Shown here: positions 36,874 to 46,809 of the stretch, piece by piece
Layout of the letters: each line of letters starts with the position of its first letter
Numbering within the stretch: the first letter of the stretch is position 1
DNA from: a bacterium
Lineage (GTDB): Bacteria; UBP7; UBA6624
NCBI GenBank assembly: GCA_002716355.1
Contig: PBAU01000010.1
Location: 1-64,000, forward strand
Reading direction: 5' to 3'
Length of the DNA stretch: 64,000 nucleotides
Notes under the pieces: model-generated
Databases searched by the model: none
What the model was told of the DNA's origin: nothing
What the model saw: only the letters and a program-made list of their open reading frames with translations
Position numbers and translations under genes: made by a program

Positions 36874-38454
36874 CTACTCGTTAACATATCTAACCATCCC
36901 CCAACTAAAAACATTATTACTATCTTTTACTGAAAAATACATCTCTTCTTTAGGGACGATCCAGATTTGCCAATCAAACCCAAGATCAGTAAAGCTAAAA
37001 TTCCAAATACCATTTTCATAAAACCCTACTGACTCATAACGTTTTCCCATAAGGTCTATCGCCATGACCAAATCCCCACTCTCATCTATAAGAAAATAAT
37101 GATTTGTAACATTTTCTCCCACAATAATCTTCAAAACAACAAAGCCTGAAACTTCAAAGGAATTGCCATAAAGCTCCTTCTGAACATTAACTTTTATATC
37201 TTTAAGATTTACATTTCCTATTTGGGCAATCTGCACATCTCCGTCAATTAAAAAATTATCTAAGAAATCAACTGGAGAACCCTTGTCTTCCAAATCAAGA
37301 GAAAATCCCAGCCAAGGAAAAATTTCACTGACTTTCTTGATGATGACTGGTTCAACAGGCCGATGATTGTTTTCTTTATCGACTTTAACAGAATTTATAA
37401 CATCAACAACCTCAAAACCTGAAACAACCCGTCCAAAAACAGAATAATTACCATCAAGCTTTCTGACTCTCTCTGTGTCTTCAATTGGAATAAACCATTG
37501 ACTGCCATTAGTGTTAGGCCCAGCATTCGCCATAGAGAGAACATAGGGTACATGCTTAAGATCAGGATGCACTTCGTTATCAAATTCATATCCAGGCCCA
37601 CCCCAACCTGTACCAGTTGAATCACCGCATTGATTCACGAAGCCAAGAATGATTCGATGACATATAGTGCCATCAAAAAATCCATATCTTGAAAGTTTCA
37701 AAAAATTCTGAGAAGTCCTAGGGGCCTTGTCGAAAAACAGTTCAATAAAATAATTACCATAATTTGTTTCAAGCTTCAAAACAGGGTTTAAATACATCGA
37801 TTCATTAAAACTTAAACTATCGAATCCTTTAAGAGTTACAGAAGTGTCCTGAATAACAAAAAGACCTGAATGATTCATAGGGTTCATTTTTGTAAAAACC
37901 CTTGATCCGAGAATAGGAAAACCATGACTTGATGTAATTACTTCTCCTCTTATATTCCACTTCCAAAAACCATCTTCAGATTCTTCTGCCAAATCAATCC
38001 TGCTTGAAAAAATACGCTCTTCCCCTTCAAGCACTGAACCTTTTATTAATTCTGGATCTGAAAATGACATCGCTGCATCTTTTAATTGCGAAAATGGAAA
38101 TGATGCATCTTCATACTCTGATTCCGAATCAAAAGGAATTAATGAATACGGAAACCCGTAACCTGTTTCTTGTGCCTCCAAATCATCAATTAAATGATAC
38201 CCCTCACAACTCTCGTGAATATCCCCGCTAATAACAAATGCTGCATAATGCTCTTGTGGGCAAACCAACTTAGTTTTGCTGCCATCATCTCTTTTCATAA
38301 AGTATTCGAAGCGATCTTCAAGATCGATAAACTCGACATGGACCTGCTCTGAATGGCTTTCAATAATGGGGTTCAAAAGACCATTTGAATAGTCATAAGT
38401 GGTGCGACTAAACTCTAAATCAGCAATTAAGGAACTGAAAATAATCAAAAACAT
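36874..38454 (-). CDS. Large secreted protein with central cyclophilin domain
   Basis: 526 aa with a short N-terminal hydrophobic signal (about 2-12). A beta-rich region of about 220 residues of unknown family precedes a cyclophilin domain (about 225-385): 'GTICHRIILGFVNQCGD', 'SMANAGPNTNGSQWFI', 'LDGNYSVFG'. Compared with the neighbouring enzyme, the active-site His of 'LxxKHxxFG' is Tyr here, while Arg is kept, so activity may be altered. A further beta-rich domain of about 130 residues ends the protein. Domain order is unusual; the flanking domains are not recognised. Confidence 0.85.
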   Translation of the reverse strand: MFLIIFSSLIADLEFSRTTYDYSNGLLNPIIESHSEQVHVEFIDLEDRFEYFMKRDDGSKTKLVCPQEHYAAFVISGDIHESCEGYHLIDDLEAQETGYGFPYSLIPFDSESEYEDASFPFSQLKDAAMSFSDPELIKGSVLEGEERIFSSRIDLAEESEDGFWKWNIRGEVITSSHGFPILGSRVFTKMNPMNHSGLFVIQDTSVTLKGFDSLSFNESMYLNPVLKLETNYGNYFIELFFDKAPRTSQNFLKLSRYGFFDGTICHRIILGFVNQCGDSTGTGWGGPGYEFDNEVHPDLKHVPYVLSMANAGPNTNGSQWFIPIEDTERVRKLDGNYSVFGRVVSGFEVVDVINSVKVDKENNHRPVEPVIIKKVSEIFPWLGFSLDLEDKGSPVDFLDNFLIDGDVQIAQIGNVNLKDIKVNVQKELYGNSFEVSGFVVLKIIVGENVTNHYFLIDESGDLVMAIDLMGKRYESVGFYENGIWNFSFTDLGFDWQIWIVPKEEMYFSVKDSNNVFSWGMVRYVNE

Positions 38455-38485
38455 AGCGTCATACTATACTATTAAAAAAACAATA
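38455..38485. promoter_or_regulatory. 31-bp bidirectional promoter with overlapping -10 boxes
   Basis: Between divergent genes starting at 38454 (-) and 38486 (+). On plus, TATACT (38465-38470); on minus, TATAGT (complement of 38463-38468). They overlap, so the two promoters should exclude each other. Predicted minus-strand transcription starts almost at the ATG, giving a leaderless or near-leaderless mRNA; the plus leader would be about 9 nt. Any -35 boxes lie in the opposite coding region. Confidence 0.5.
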
Positions 38486-39946
38486 ATGAATGAAAGCCAG
38501 AGCAAAATTAATAAAAGTCTTTTTTATCTGTTTTTAATAGTCGGAGCATTCTTAAGAGTTTTCCAGTTTGGCGAAAGCCCCTTGTGGGCAGATGAAGCAT
38601 TTACACAATATTGGAGCAAATCAATCTTTGAAGGAGAATGGAGATGGCTTTGGCAAATAGATTTTAATCCACCACTGTACTACATCGCACAATCTCCTTT
38701 CAGTTATTTTTCTACAGATCTAGGACTTCAAAATGAAATTTCCGCCAGGTTGCCCTCTTTAATATTTGAATTTATATTCATAATATTTGCATACAGGTTT
38801 CTAAAATTAAAAGAAAATAACAATATACCTCAAATTTTTCTAATCTTATGGATGGTCAGCCCATCAGCAATAGAAGCTGCAAGGACGGGAAGGGGGTATA
38901 CCCTTTTACTTCTTTTCAGCTTTATAGCTTGGAGAAAAATAGAAGAAATACTAAAAGAGAATCAAAAGAAAAAAAATGAAAAAACAATTAGCGCAAAAAA
39001 TAAAATAATATTCACGATATCAGCTACGGGCATGCTTTACACACACTACTATGGGTTTTTAATACTTGGAGGTCTTTTTCTATATTCAGTTTCAATAAAA
39101 AAAACAAAAGAATACCTTCTTGCTCTAATCCCTACAATCCTTTTATTTATTCCATGGCTTCCAAAATTCATGATCCAACTAAACAGAGGGAATGAGATGA
39201 TACAGGATATAACTTTAACAAGAATACCTAGAGGTTTAATTTCAATATTCACAGGTCAAACAATATTTTTAGAAAATTTTGGAATGGAAAATAAAGATTT
39301 GATTCTTTGTATTTTTGTGACTGGGATAATGTCATTCCTTCTTTTGAAATCCATGAATAAAAAAAATAAATTACTCATGTTTGAAGCATTTTCAATACCA
39401 TTTCTAGCAATGCTTTTTAGCTTTTTTGGATTAGAAATCTGGGAAGAGTATTGGTTTTTACCAGGCATTCCTGCAATAATAATATTAATTGCAAAAAATT
39501 TACAAAAAACCAACAAAAAAAATCAAATTAAATTTTATCCTCTTGTGCTTGTTTTGTCTTATATATCATTACAAATATCTTATTACTCCCATCAAGAATG
39601 GAACCTTGCTAAAGGAACTGGGGCAAAAATAATTTTTGCTAACACGCCTTTTGATATTTACCCTTTGAAATTTGTTTCAGAAAGCAGGAATGAAAAAGAT
39701 TATGAAACAACTTACTCTTACTACAAGAATGAAAGAGCTTATGGTGAAAAAATTGCAAAAAAAATATGTGATGAATCACAAAAAAATACAGGTAGTTTTT
39801 TTATATCTGGGTCTTTTGACCCTATTCCATCAGGAGGAGTAATTCAAGATTTAAAAAAATGTGAAAACTTAAAATTAACAGAAGAAAAAATAGGCAGAAG
39901 GGTCTTTGTTTACAAATACACAAGTATAAAAAATCAAGAAAAATAA
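38486..39946 (+). CDS. GT39/ArnT-like integral membrane glycosyltransferase
   Basis: 486 aa from the ATG at 38486 (the frame extends to 38399 within the opposite gene). About ten membrane helices. The first extracytoplasmic loop has 'SPLWADEAFTQYW' with the Asp-Glu pair typical of protein mannosyltransferase and ArnT-type GT-C enzymes, which use polyprenyl-phosphate sugar donors. The rest is poorly conserved. A dolichol-phosphate-mannose-synthase-like gene at 43422-42700 could supply the donor. Acceptor (protein or lipid) unknown. Converges with the STAND ATPase gene (13-nt overlap). Confidence 0.75.
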   Translation: MNESQSKINKSLFYLFLIVGAFLRVFQFGESPLWADEAFTQYWSKSIFEGEWRWLWQIDFNPPLYYIAQSPFSYFSTDLGLQNEISARLPSLIFEFIFIIFAYRFLKLKENNNIPQIFLILWMVSPSAIEAARTGRGYTLLLLFSFIAWRKIEEILKENQKKKNEKTISAKNKIIFTISATGMLYTHYYGFLILGGLFLYSVSIKKTKEYLLALIPTILLFIPWLPKFMIQLNRGNEMIQDITLTRIPRGLISIFTGQTIFLENFGMENKDLILCIFVTGIMSFLLLKSMNKKNKLLMFEAFSIPFLAMLFSFFGLEIWEEYWFLPGIPAIIILIAKNLQKTNKKNQIKFYPLVLVLSYISLQISYYSHQEWNLAKGTGAKIIFANTPFDIYPLKFVSESRNEKDYETTYSYYKNERAYGEKIAKKICDESQKNTGSFFISGSFDPIPSGGVIQDLKKCENLKLTEEKIGRRVFVYKYTSIKNQEK

Positions 39947-42699
39947 TCACCTAGCTTCTTTATTTTCATGCCAAGCTCAGTAAACTCGTTAATGTTTAGC
40001 TTTTCTGAAATACTCTTTGCTTTTAGAAAAGATTTTTTTGAACTGGCCTTATTTCCAATTTGATATTCAGATTCAGATTGATGGCAAAGCATTTTAGCTA
40101 AGCCAAAATCATCTTTTGATTCCTGGAAGATAAGTTTTGCTTTTTCTAAATATTTTTCAACATTTGGGATATCATTTTTTGCAAGACATAAATCAGCATA
40201 AAAGCAATTAGCCCTACCCTTAATCCAGGCAATATCAATAGTATTTGAAATCTCAACAGCTTGAACTAAATAACTTTCAGCATCTTTTATTTTTTTTAAT
40301 TTCAAAAACAATTCGCCTAAACTTATACAAACAGAAGCAATTCGAAAAGTTTCCTTAGTTTCCTGGTACATCTTTAATGCCTCTAGGTAATAACTCTTTG
40401 CATTTTCAAAATCATCTCTATAAAATGCTATAAAACCAAGGTAGGTGCAGCAAAAACCAATCCCTGTAAAATTATCCAAATCTTCAAAAAGACCCATTGC
40501 TTCTACATATCTTTCATGAGCCTGATCGAAATCTCCATCATTAAAATTTATATTTGCAAGATTTGCAAGAATCACACCTTTATTTTCATAGCCAAAACCC
40601 TTTTTCTTAATCACGCTTAAAGCCTTCAAATAACTTTCTTCAGCATTCTCATGTTTATGAAATTCCATATTAAAGTCACCAAGGCTTGAAAGCACTCTCA
40701 CCTGACCTTCAAAATCATCATTTCCTTCATAGAAGCTCAAAGAAAAACAAAGCCTTGATTTTGTTTTTTGACTAGGGTTAAACCTTATTGAAACTATGCC
40801 GTATAGCTCATTGATTAAAGCTTTAGATGGTTCGGAAAGATTGTTTTTGCTAATCGCTAGATCAAAAGCTTTTTCAAGCTGTTTAAGAGAGCCTAGGCTA
40901 AAAAAAGTTTCCAAGAGGATGGTTGAAATGCTTTTCAGCTCCAAATCATTACCTAAATCACATGCGTGTTGAAATGCTTTCATAAGATTGCCCGAATCAT
41001 AAAAAAACTGCTCTCTTTTTAATTTAAACTTCGAACCTCTAAATATCTTTTGCACCTTATCTCTTTCTTTAAATTTTAAATAATAGCCAATAAAGCTCTT
41101 TTTCAAATCCATTTTCTGAGAGCTTGAAAAAGTGCTTTCAAATCTCTCCTCAATAAACTCTTTCACAGATTCATAAATCTTCACTGTCTCGAAATTACCC
41201 TCATGCACATCTACACAAATTAAACTTTTCTCTCTTAGTGACTGAAGGATTTCAATTGCCATAAAGTCAAAATGAGAATCAAGGCATTTCTCTACCAGTT
41301 CAAGACTTGAATCTGAATTAAAAATAGCCATTGCAGCAAACATCTTCCTTTCATCATCACCCAACAGCTCCCAAGACCAATTAATTGTTGCAAAAAGAGT
41401 CTTCTGCCTATCAGGTAAATCCTGCCTCTTGCTAGCTAATATCTTGAAACTTTCCTGCAATCTTCTTAAAATACTCTTTAGCGAAAGGAGATTTACTCTT
41501 GATGCCGCTAATTCAATTGCAAGTGGTGAAAAATCAACTTTTTTAACTATTTTTTTAACTGTATCAAAATCACCATCTTTAAAATCTCGAGAATTTATTT
41601 TTGTTGCTCGATCTACAAAAAGATCAAAAGCATCAGAAGGATCCAATGGAGAAAGGTTTAAAACTTTTTCCTCTTTAACTTTAATTAAATCCCTACTCGT
41701 TAAAATCATAAAAATATTTTTAAGCGGCAAAAAAACACCCAAAATCAATTTGGCAATTTCTTCTGAAACCTGTTCCACATTATCAAAAATCAATAAAACA
41801 TCATCAAGCTGAGAAAAATGCGCTGCAAGCGTCTCAAAACAATCTTCCTCTGAATTTAAATTTAAATTTGATATTGAAAAAATTTTCTTAAGCAAAGAAA
41901 GAATCGAATCCATATCTTTACAATTTGACAAATCAATGAACCAGACTCCATCATTTGCTTGAAATTTTTTTAAATTTCTTATTGCAAACTCTTTAGCAAG
42001 ACTTGTTTTTCCAGTTCCACCTGGCCCAAAAACATTAATCAATCTAGTGTTTTGATCTAGAAGATCTTTTAAAAGCTTCATTTCGTCATTCCTTCCAAAA
42101 AAATCTTGCGAACGTGCTTTTATATTTGTTTTAGACCTCTCGTCAAGATTCAGTCGATCAAATCTTCTTTGAGAAAGCACTTTCGGTAAAACCTGAATCA
42201 AAAAAGTTTTTTCTTTTTCTTCAAGAATGTAAACGAAACCTTTTTCTTCAAAAACAGAATCTTCCGACAATCTGCTTTCCACAAAATGAAAAAAATCTCT
42301 TGAAACTAAAGTTTGTCCAGGGTTACATATTTTGGAAATCTCTTCAGATACTTGAATGCTGTTTTCTGAAGAGTCTATGCCAATCTTAACCCTGAAACCT
42401 CTATAGCTTCCATCTTCACAGCCTTCTTCAATGTTTATCAATGATTGCGGCCAAGCCAATTCAAATAAACCTACCTGTATTGAATTTGCAAATCTTAAAG
42501 CCTGAAATGGGTCCTTGAAAAGGATAACATTTTTTTGCTCCTTGGAATAAAGACTTTCTCCGTTAAACCAGTTAATATACTGTTCAATGAAATCTTGATA
42601 AACCTTTAAAGCCTTCCAGATATCATCTCCAATTTTGTCTTTTATTTTTGTATAAGATTCAATATCTATACAAATACAAAATTTTGAATTTTTATTCAT
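39934..42699 (-). CDS. STAND ATPase with degenerate nucleotide-cyclase domain and TPR repeats
   Basis: 921 aa. Residues 1-170 resemble a class III adenylate/guanylate cyclase domain ('CICIDIESYTKI', then 'FRVKIGIDSSE'); one metal-type Asp is present, but the second 'GD' metal site and the usual catalytic tail are not seen, so it is probably a sensor or dead domain. Residues 195-480 form an NB-ARC/AAA module with P-loop 'GPGGTGKT' (225-232), Walker B 'VLLIFDNVEQV', and 'LTSRD'. Residues about 560-921 are TPR-type repeats. The layout matches signal-transducing STAND proteins, including transcription regulators. First base follows the GT2 stop directly. Confidence 0.85.
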   Translation of the reverse strand: MNKNSKFCICIDIESYTKIKDKIGDDIWKALKVYQDFIEQYINWFNGESLYSKEQKNVILFKDPFQALRFANSIQVGLFELAWPQSLINIEEGCEDGSYRGFRVKIGIDSSENSIQVSEEISKICNPGQTLVSRDFFHFVESRLSEDSVFEEKGFVYILEEKEKTFLIQVLPKVLSQRRFDRLNLDERSKTNIKARSQDFFGRNDEMKLLKDLLDQNTRLINVFGPGGTGKTSLAKEFAIRNLKKFQANDGVWFIDLSNCKDMDSILSLLKKIFSISNLNLNSEEDCFETLAAHFSQLDDVLLIFDNVEQVSEEIAKLILGVFLPLKNIFMILTSRDLIKVKEEKVLNLSPLDPSDAFDLFVDRATKINSRDFKDGDFDTVKKIVKKVDFSPLAIELAASRVNLLSLKSILRRLQESFKILASKRQDLPDRQKTLFATINWSWELLGDDERKMFAAMAIFNSDSSLELVEKCLDSHFDFMAIEILQSLREKSLICVDVHEGNFETVKIYESVKEFIEERFESTFSSSQKMDLKKSFIGYYLKFKERDKVQKIFRGSKFKLKREQFFYDSGNLMKAFQHACDLGNDLELKSISTILLETFFSLGSLKQLEKAFDLAISKNNLSEPSKALINELYGIVSIRFNPSQKTKSRLCFSLSFYEGNDDFEGQVRVLSSLGDFNMEFHKHENAEESYLKALSVIKKKGFGYENKGVILANLANINFNDGDFDQAHERYVEAMGLFEDLDNFTGIGFCCTYLGFIAFYRDDFENAKSYYLEALKMYQETKETFRIASVCISLGELFLKLKKIKDAESYLVQAVEISNTIDIAWIKGRANCFYADLCLAKNDIPNVEKYLEKAKLIFQESKDDFGLAKMLCHQSESEYQIGNKASSKKSFLKAKSISEKLNINEFTELGMKIKKLGDYFS

Positions 42700-43422
42700 T
42701 CAGCAATTATCATTAACCCCTATAAATCTTTCTTTGATCGTCAAAAGACAAAGCATCCAAAATGCCTCTTGAGCATGCTTTGCACTCATTTTGCTTTGAC
42801 CTTTTGTTCTTTCAATAAAAATTATTGGAGACTCTTTTACCTTGAAGCCAGCTCTTGTAGATCTCCACTTGTATTCAATAAGATAACCATAACCCTGTGT
42901 TTGAATAGCACAAAGCTCTAAATTCAAAGGAACATCAATCTTCATAGCCATAAAACCACTAGTTAAATCAGATATCTCGATTCTTAACATCTTCCTTGCG
43001 AGAAAATTAGCAAATAAAGATATTGCGATTCTCTGTATGGGCCAATTGACAACACTAACGCCATTCATATATCTTGACCCAACAATTAAATCATTTTCTT
43101 TAAGCTCTGATAACAATTTATCAATGTATTCAGGAGGGTGTGAGCCATCTGCATCCATGGTTACGACATTCTTGTAACCTTTCTCTATTGCAAATCTAAA
43201 ACCATCCATCTCAGAATTTGCAAATGATCTCCGATCTGATCTAACTAAAATAGTTAACCTTTTATTTTTTATGATTCCTTCTATCTTTTCTACTGTTCCA
43301 TCTTTTGACCTATCGTCAACCACCAACACATCAATCTTTTTGTTTTCTAAAATCTTCTTTATTAAGCCCGGAGCCGTTTCTGCCTCGTTGTAACAAGGAA
43401 GTATTACTAGTGTTTCATTCAT
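42700..43422 (-). CDS. Dolichol-phosphate mannosyltransferase-like GT2
   Basis: 240-aa soluble glycosyltransferase. Seen: 'ILPCYNEAETAPGLI' start, 'VDDRSKDGT', 'VTMDADGSHPPEYI' (DxD motif), 'GSRYMNG', and 'IEYKWRSTRAG'. Matches DPM1-type enzymes that move a sugar from a nucleotide to polyprenyl phosphate, without the C-terminal membrane helices of some family members. Likely partner of a GT-C enzyme such as the GT39-like protein at 38486-39946. Overlaps the EamA transporter gene by 8 nt. Confidence 0.88.
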   Translation of the reverse strand: MNETLVILPCYNEAETAPGLIKKILENKKIDVLVVDDRSKDGTVEKIEGIIKNKRLTILVRSDRRSFANSEMDGFRFAIEKGYKNVVTMDADGSHPPEYIDKLLSELKENDLIVGSRYMNGVSVVNWPIQRIAISLFANFLARKMLRIEISDLTSGFMAMKIDVPLNLELCAIQTQGYGYLIEYKWRSTRAGFKVKESPIIFIERTKGQSKMSAKHAQEAFWMLCLLTIKERFIGVNDNC

Positions 43423-44320
43423 TTTTAAACATCTTTTTATCCATTTTAAATTCTTCTACCAAAACCATAATAATAGATATTGCCACTATTCCGACTCCAA
43501 TCCACTTTTGCGTAAGCATATTGTCTCCAAGTAATGCAATTCCGAAAAATATAGCAAATGGAGCTTCAAGAGTTAACAAAATTGCACTACTGGAAGAAGA
43601 TAAAATTCTTTGTGCCCAAACCTGTAAAACAAATGTTACTGCACTAACAACTATACCTAGAAAAATTAATGAAGACCAATCTCCAGACTCAGGAAAAGAG
43701 AGTTTGCCATCAAATAAAAAAGATGAAAAAAAACTAAAAGAACAGATAGCGAACATTTGTATAGACGTAAATTTAAAAACATTATAAAGTTTAGATTTTT
43801 TGGCAATATAAATAATATGGCCCGCATAAGCAACGGCACATCCAAGAGTTAAAAAATCACCTCTGTTTGAAAACAAAGAATCAAAATTCAAACCTTCTGC
43901 CAAAATGAAGAACAAACCAAAAAATGCTAAGAAACAAGCAAAGAAAGACTTTCGAGAAACGTTTTTCTTATCTAAAAAAAATGCAATTAAAGGTGTAAAA
44001 ACAACATAAAAAACTGTAATTATTCCAGAATTAACAACACTTGTATACTTCAATCCAAAAGTTTGAAAAACATAACCTACAAATAACAAAAAACCAGCAA
44101 TCATTCCATCTTTCCATATTTTTTTATCACCCATGTGAAAAAAATTAGAGGATCGAAAACATAAAGCCAGAACGATAAAAGCAATTAAAAATCGCCAAAA
44201 CAACAACTCAAATACTGAAAAAGAATCTAACTGATTCTTCATTACAACAAAAGCATATCCCCATATCAACCCAACAAGAACCAATGCCAAAGACGCTCTA
44301 GTTTTAATGCTTGAAAACAT
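43415..44320 (-). CDS. EamA/DMT family transporter
   Basis: 301 aa with ten hydrophobic segments in two repeated EamA halves. Seen: 'LVGLIWGYAFVVMK' at the first helix, 'SVVNSGIITVFYVVFTPLIAFFLDKK' in the first repeat, and 'SSSSAILLTLEAPFAIFFGIALLGD' in the second, the classic drug/metabolite transporter pattern. Exports small metabolites or amino acids; substrate cannot be told. Follows fusA by 37 nt. Confidence 0.88.
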   Translation of the reverse strand: MFSSIKTRASLALVLVGLIWGYAFVVMKNQLDSFSVFELLFWRFLIAFIVLALCFRSSNFFHMGDKKIWKDGMIAGFLLFVGYVFQTFGLKYTSVVNSGIITVFYVVFTPLIAFFLDKKNVSRKSFFACFLAFFGLFFILAEGLNFDSLFSNRGDFLTLGCAVAYAGHIIYIAKKSKLYNVFKFTSIQMFAICSFSFFSSFLFDGKLSFPESGDWSSLIFLGIVVSAVTFVLQVWAQRILSSSSSAILLTLEAPFAIFFGIALLGDNMLTQKWIGVGIVAISIIMVLVEEFKMDKKMFKNE

Positions 44321-44357
44321 AAGGCTACTCTATATTCAATTTTTTACAACTTAAAAA

Positions 44358-46415
44358 CTAACTGGCTGAATGTGATATCTTTGCTTTAATGTGTTCAGGT
44401 ACTTTTTCATATTTCAAAAATTCCATACTTGATGTACCAGTACCACTTGTAACATTCCTTAAAACAGTTGTATAGCCAAATGTTTCTGACAATGGCAAAT
44501 GAACCTTAATAACTCTTGTTCCATCATCCAATATTTTAGTATCATAGACAAGACCTCTTCTTTTTTCTAGATCACCAAGAACAACACCGACATGATCTTC
44601 TCTGACCATCACCTCTGCATCCATAATAGGCTCAAGCAATAAAGGTGACGCTTTCATAAAGGCTTTTCTAAAAGCATCTACGGCGGCAATCTTAAAAGCG
44701 ATTTCAGACGAATCAACTTCATGGTAACTACCATCAAGGAGCTTAAGATGAAAATCTATAACTTTATAACCTGCAATAGAGCCATTAAGTGCTGCTTCTT
44801 TCACGCCTTGAAGAACAGCTTTATGATAATCTTTTGGAACAGAACCACCCTTTGTCAGGTCTTCTAATTCTAAAATCTGATCCTTGTCTTTCTTTTTGGG
44901 CTCTATCTCAATAACAACATGACCATATTGCCCCCTTCCCCCACTCTGTCTAACATATCTTCCCTCTGCGGTGCTTGAAGCAGATATCGATTCCCTATAT
45001 GAAACTTTCGGCTTGCCAACATTTGTGTCTAATTTAAACTCCCTAAGCAATCTACTAACTATTATGTCAAGATGCAACTCTCCCATTCCAGAAATTACCG
45101 TTTGTCCTGTTTCAGGATCAACAGAAAACTTAAATGAAGGATCTTCCTCACTTAATTTCGATAAAGATTCACCTAACTTGTCCAAATCAGCAGTTTTTTT
45201 AGGTTCCAAAGATATAGAAATAACAGGATCGGGAAAAACAACTCTTGAAAGTGAAAGAGAGTTTCCCTTATTTGTCATAGTGTCTCCAGTTGTAAAACTC
45301 TTTGCGCCAATAACCGCCCCAATATCACCTGGGCCAAGCTCTTCGATATCCTCTCTTCTATCAGCATTCATCCTTAGGAGCCTTCCAACCCTTTCAGTCT
45401 TGCCAGTTCTTGGGTTGTAAATTTGATCTTTCGATTTGAGCGTTCCAGAATATATTCTTACAAAAATCAATTTACCTACAAATGGATCTGTAGCAACCTT
45501 AAAAGCCAATGCTGATAAATTTTCATCATGAACATTTAGAGAGGTTTCATCTCCATTTTTATCATAAGCAGGAATCTTTTCAATATCAATAGGGCTTGGA
45601 AGGTAGTCTATAATTCCATCCAAAAGCATCTGAACACCTTTATTTTTCAAACTAGAACCACAAAAAACAGGAACAATGCCTTGTTTGATCGTTGCAGTTC
45701 TTATTGCTTTTTTCATTAAAAAAGATGGGATTTCTTTCTCGTCAAGGTATAAAGTCATAAGCTCATCGTCAAATTCTGCTAAAGAATCAAGAAGCATGCT
45801 TCTTGCCAGGAAAGATTCATCTTTCAACTCTTCCGGAATTGCGATTTCATTAAAATTTAAGCCATTCTCATCTACATACTCATAAGCTTTCATTTCAATA
45901 AGATCTATAAGCCCAGTAAACTCTGCTTCAGATCCAATTGGCATCTGAATGGGAATTGCATTTGATTTAAGTTTTTCATTTATTGAATGAACTGCATTTT
46001 CAAAATTGGCACCTGTTCTGTCCATCTTGTTAATAAAAACAACTCTAGGAACATTGTTTCTTGTGGCCTGCCTCCAAACAGTTTCGGATTGAGGTTGGAC
46101 GCCCTCAACTGCACTCACTATAACAACAGCTCCATCAAGAACCCTAAGTGCTCTTTCAACCTCTATCGTAAAATCTACGTGACCAGGTGTATCTATTATG
46201 TTAATTTGATGATCCTTCCATTCTGTTGTAGTTGCAGCAGAAGTTATAGTTATACCTCGTTCTTGCTCTAGCTCCATCCAATCCATAGTCGCTGTACCAT
46301 CATGGACCTCACCTAACCTATGAAGTCTTCCAGAATAAAAAAGAACTCTTTCTGAGGTTGTTGTCTTTCCAGCATCTATATGTGCAATAAAACCAATATT
46401 TCTAATATTTTTCAT
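44358..46415 (-). CDS. fusA: Translation elongation factor G
   Basis: 685-aa GTPase catalysing ribosome translocation. Seen: G1 '[13 protein letters not shown]', switch I '[12 protein letters not shown]', G3 'DTPGHVDF', G4 'NKMDRTG', and domain IV '[12 protein letters not shown]'. Slightly shorter than common EF-G (690-704 aa). It is not in a str (rpsL-rpsG-fusA-tuf) operon; its neighbours are an HTH protein 16 nt upstream and an EamA transporter downstream. Whether it is the only EF-G of the organism cannot be judged. Confidence 0.95.
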   Translation of the reverse strand: MKNIRNIGFIAHIDAGKTTTSERVLFYSGRLHRLGEVHDGTATMDWMELEQERGITITSAATTTEWKDHQINIIDTPGHVDFTIEVERALRVLDGAVVIVSAVEGVQPQSETVWRQATRNNVPRVVFINKMDRTGANFENAVHSINEKLKSNAIPIQMPIGSEAEFTGLIDLIEMKAYEYVDENGLNFNEIAIPEELKDESFLARSMLLDSLAEFDDELMTLYLDEKEIPSFLMKKAIRTATIKQGIVPVFCGSSLKNKGVQMLLDGIIDYLPSPIDIEKIPAYDKNGDETSLNVHDENLSALAFKVATDPFVGKLIFVRIYSGTLKSKDQIYNPRTGKTERVGRLLRMNADRREDIEELGPGDIGAVIGAKSFTTGDTMTNKGNSLSLSRVVFPDPVISISLEPKKTADLDKLGESLSKLSEEDPSFKFSVDPETGQTVISGMGELHLDIIVSRLLREFKLDTNVGKPKVSYRESISASSTAEGRYVRQSGGRGQYGHVVIEIEPKKKDKDQILELEDLTKGGSVPKDYHKAVLQGVKEAALNGSIAGYKVIDFHLKLLDGSYHEVDSSEIAFKIAAVDAFRKAFMKASPLLLEPIMDAEVMVREDHVGVVLGDLEKRRGLVYDTKILDDGTRVIKVHLPLSETFGYTTVLRNVTSGTGTSSMEFLKYEKVPEHIKAKISHSAS

Positions 46416-46431
46416 AATGTAAAAATAAAAA

Positions 46432-46809
46432 TTACTCTTCGTAATTTTCCAAAACTGAATGGATTTGATTCAATTCATCATTTGTTGAATTCATAAGACT
46501 CGCCAGATTATAACCATTTCTATTGTCCATGTATGCTAATAAATCTAATAATTTAAACCTTCTTTGATTTCCAGCAGTTCTATGACATCTAAGAATGCCT
46601 GCCTCGGTATCCCGTCTTATAGTAGTGTGTGAAACACCTAGAAGCAATGCAGCTTGTTGCATTGTTAATTCAGGATTCAACAAGTCAATTATCAATTTTT
46701 TACGAGCGTTTAAACGAGACAGAGCTTTAGCGTATTCCGCTTTTCTGCGGTCATTTTTGGCTAAACTCTGCTTAAGGTTTTCTGATGTAGAAGTATTATC
46801 AAGTTTCAT
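46432..46809 (-). CDS. Excisionase/MerR-type helix-turn-helix protein
   Basis: 125 aa. A basic helical N-terminal region (1-45) is followed by an HTH_17-type domain (about 48-95): '[24 protein letters not shown]' then '[12 protein letters not shown]'. A helical acidic tail ends it. The fold is used by phage excisionases and by small regulators; no integrase or phage gene is nearby, so a chromosomal regulator is more likely. Sits between acyP (4-nt overlap) and fusA. An 8-bp inverted repeat upstream of acyP could be its operator (inference). Confidence 0.75.
   Translation of the reverse strand: MKLDNTSTSENLKQSLAKNDRRKAEYAKALSRLNARKKLIIDLLNPELTMQQAALLLGVSHTTIRRDTEAGILRCHRTAGNQRRFKLLDLLAYMDNRNGYNLASLMNSTNDELNQIHSVLENYEE

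Noticed and set aside
44971-45420. 149-aa plus-strand ORF inside fusA
   Set aside because: Antisense shadow of conserved EF-G codons; Ser/Leu-rich product with no motif.
46432-46809. Prophage or integrated element suggested by an excisionase-like HTH
   Set aside because: No integrase, phage structural gene or attachment repeat is nearby and the gene sits in a housekeeping operon.
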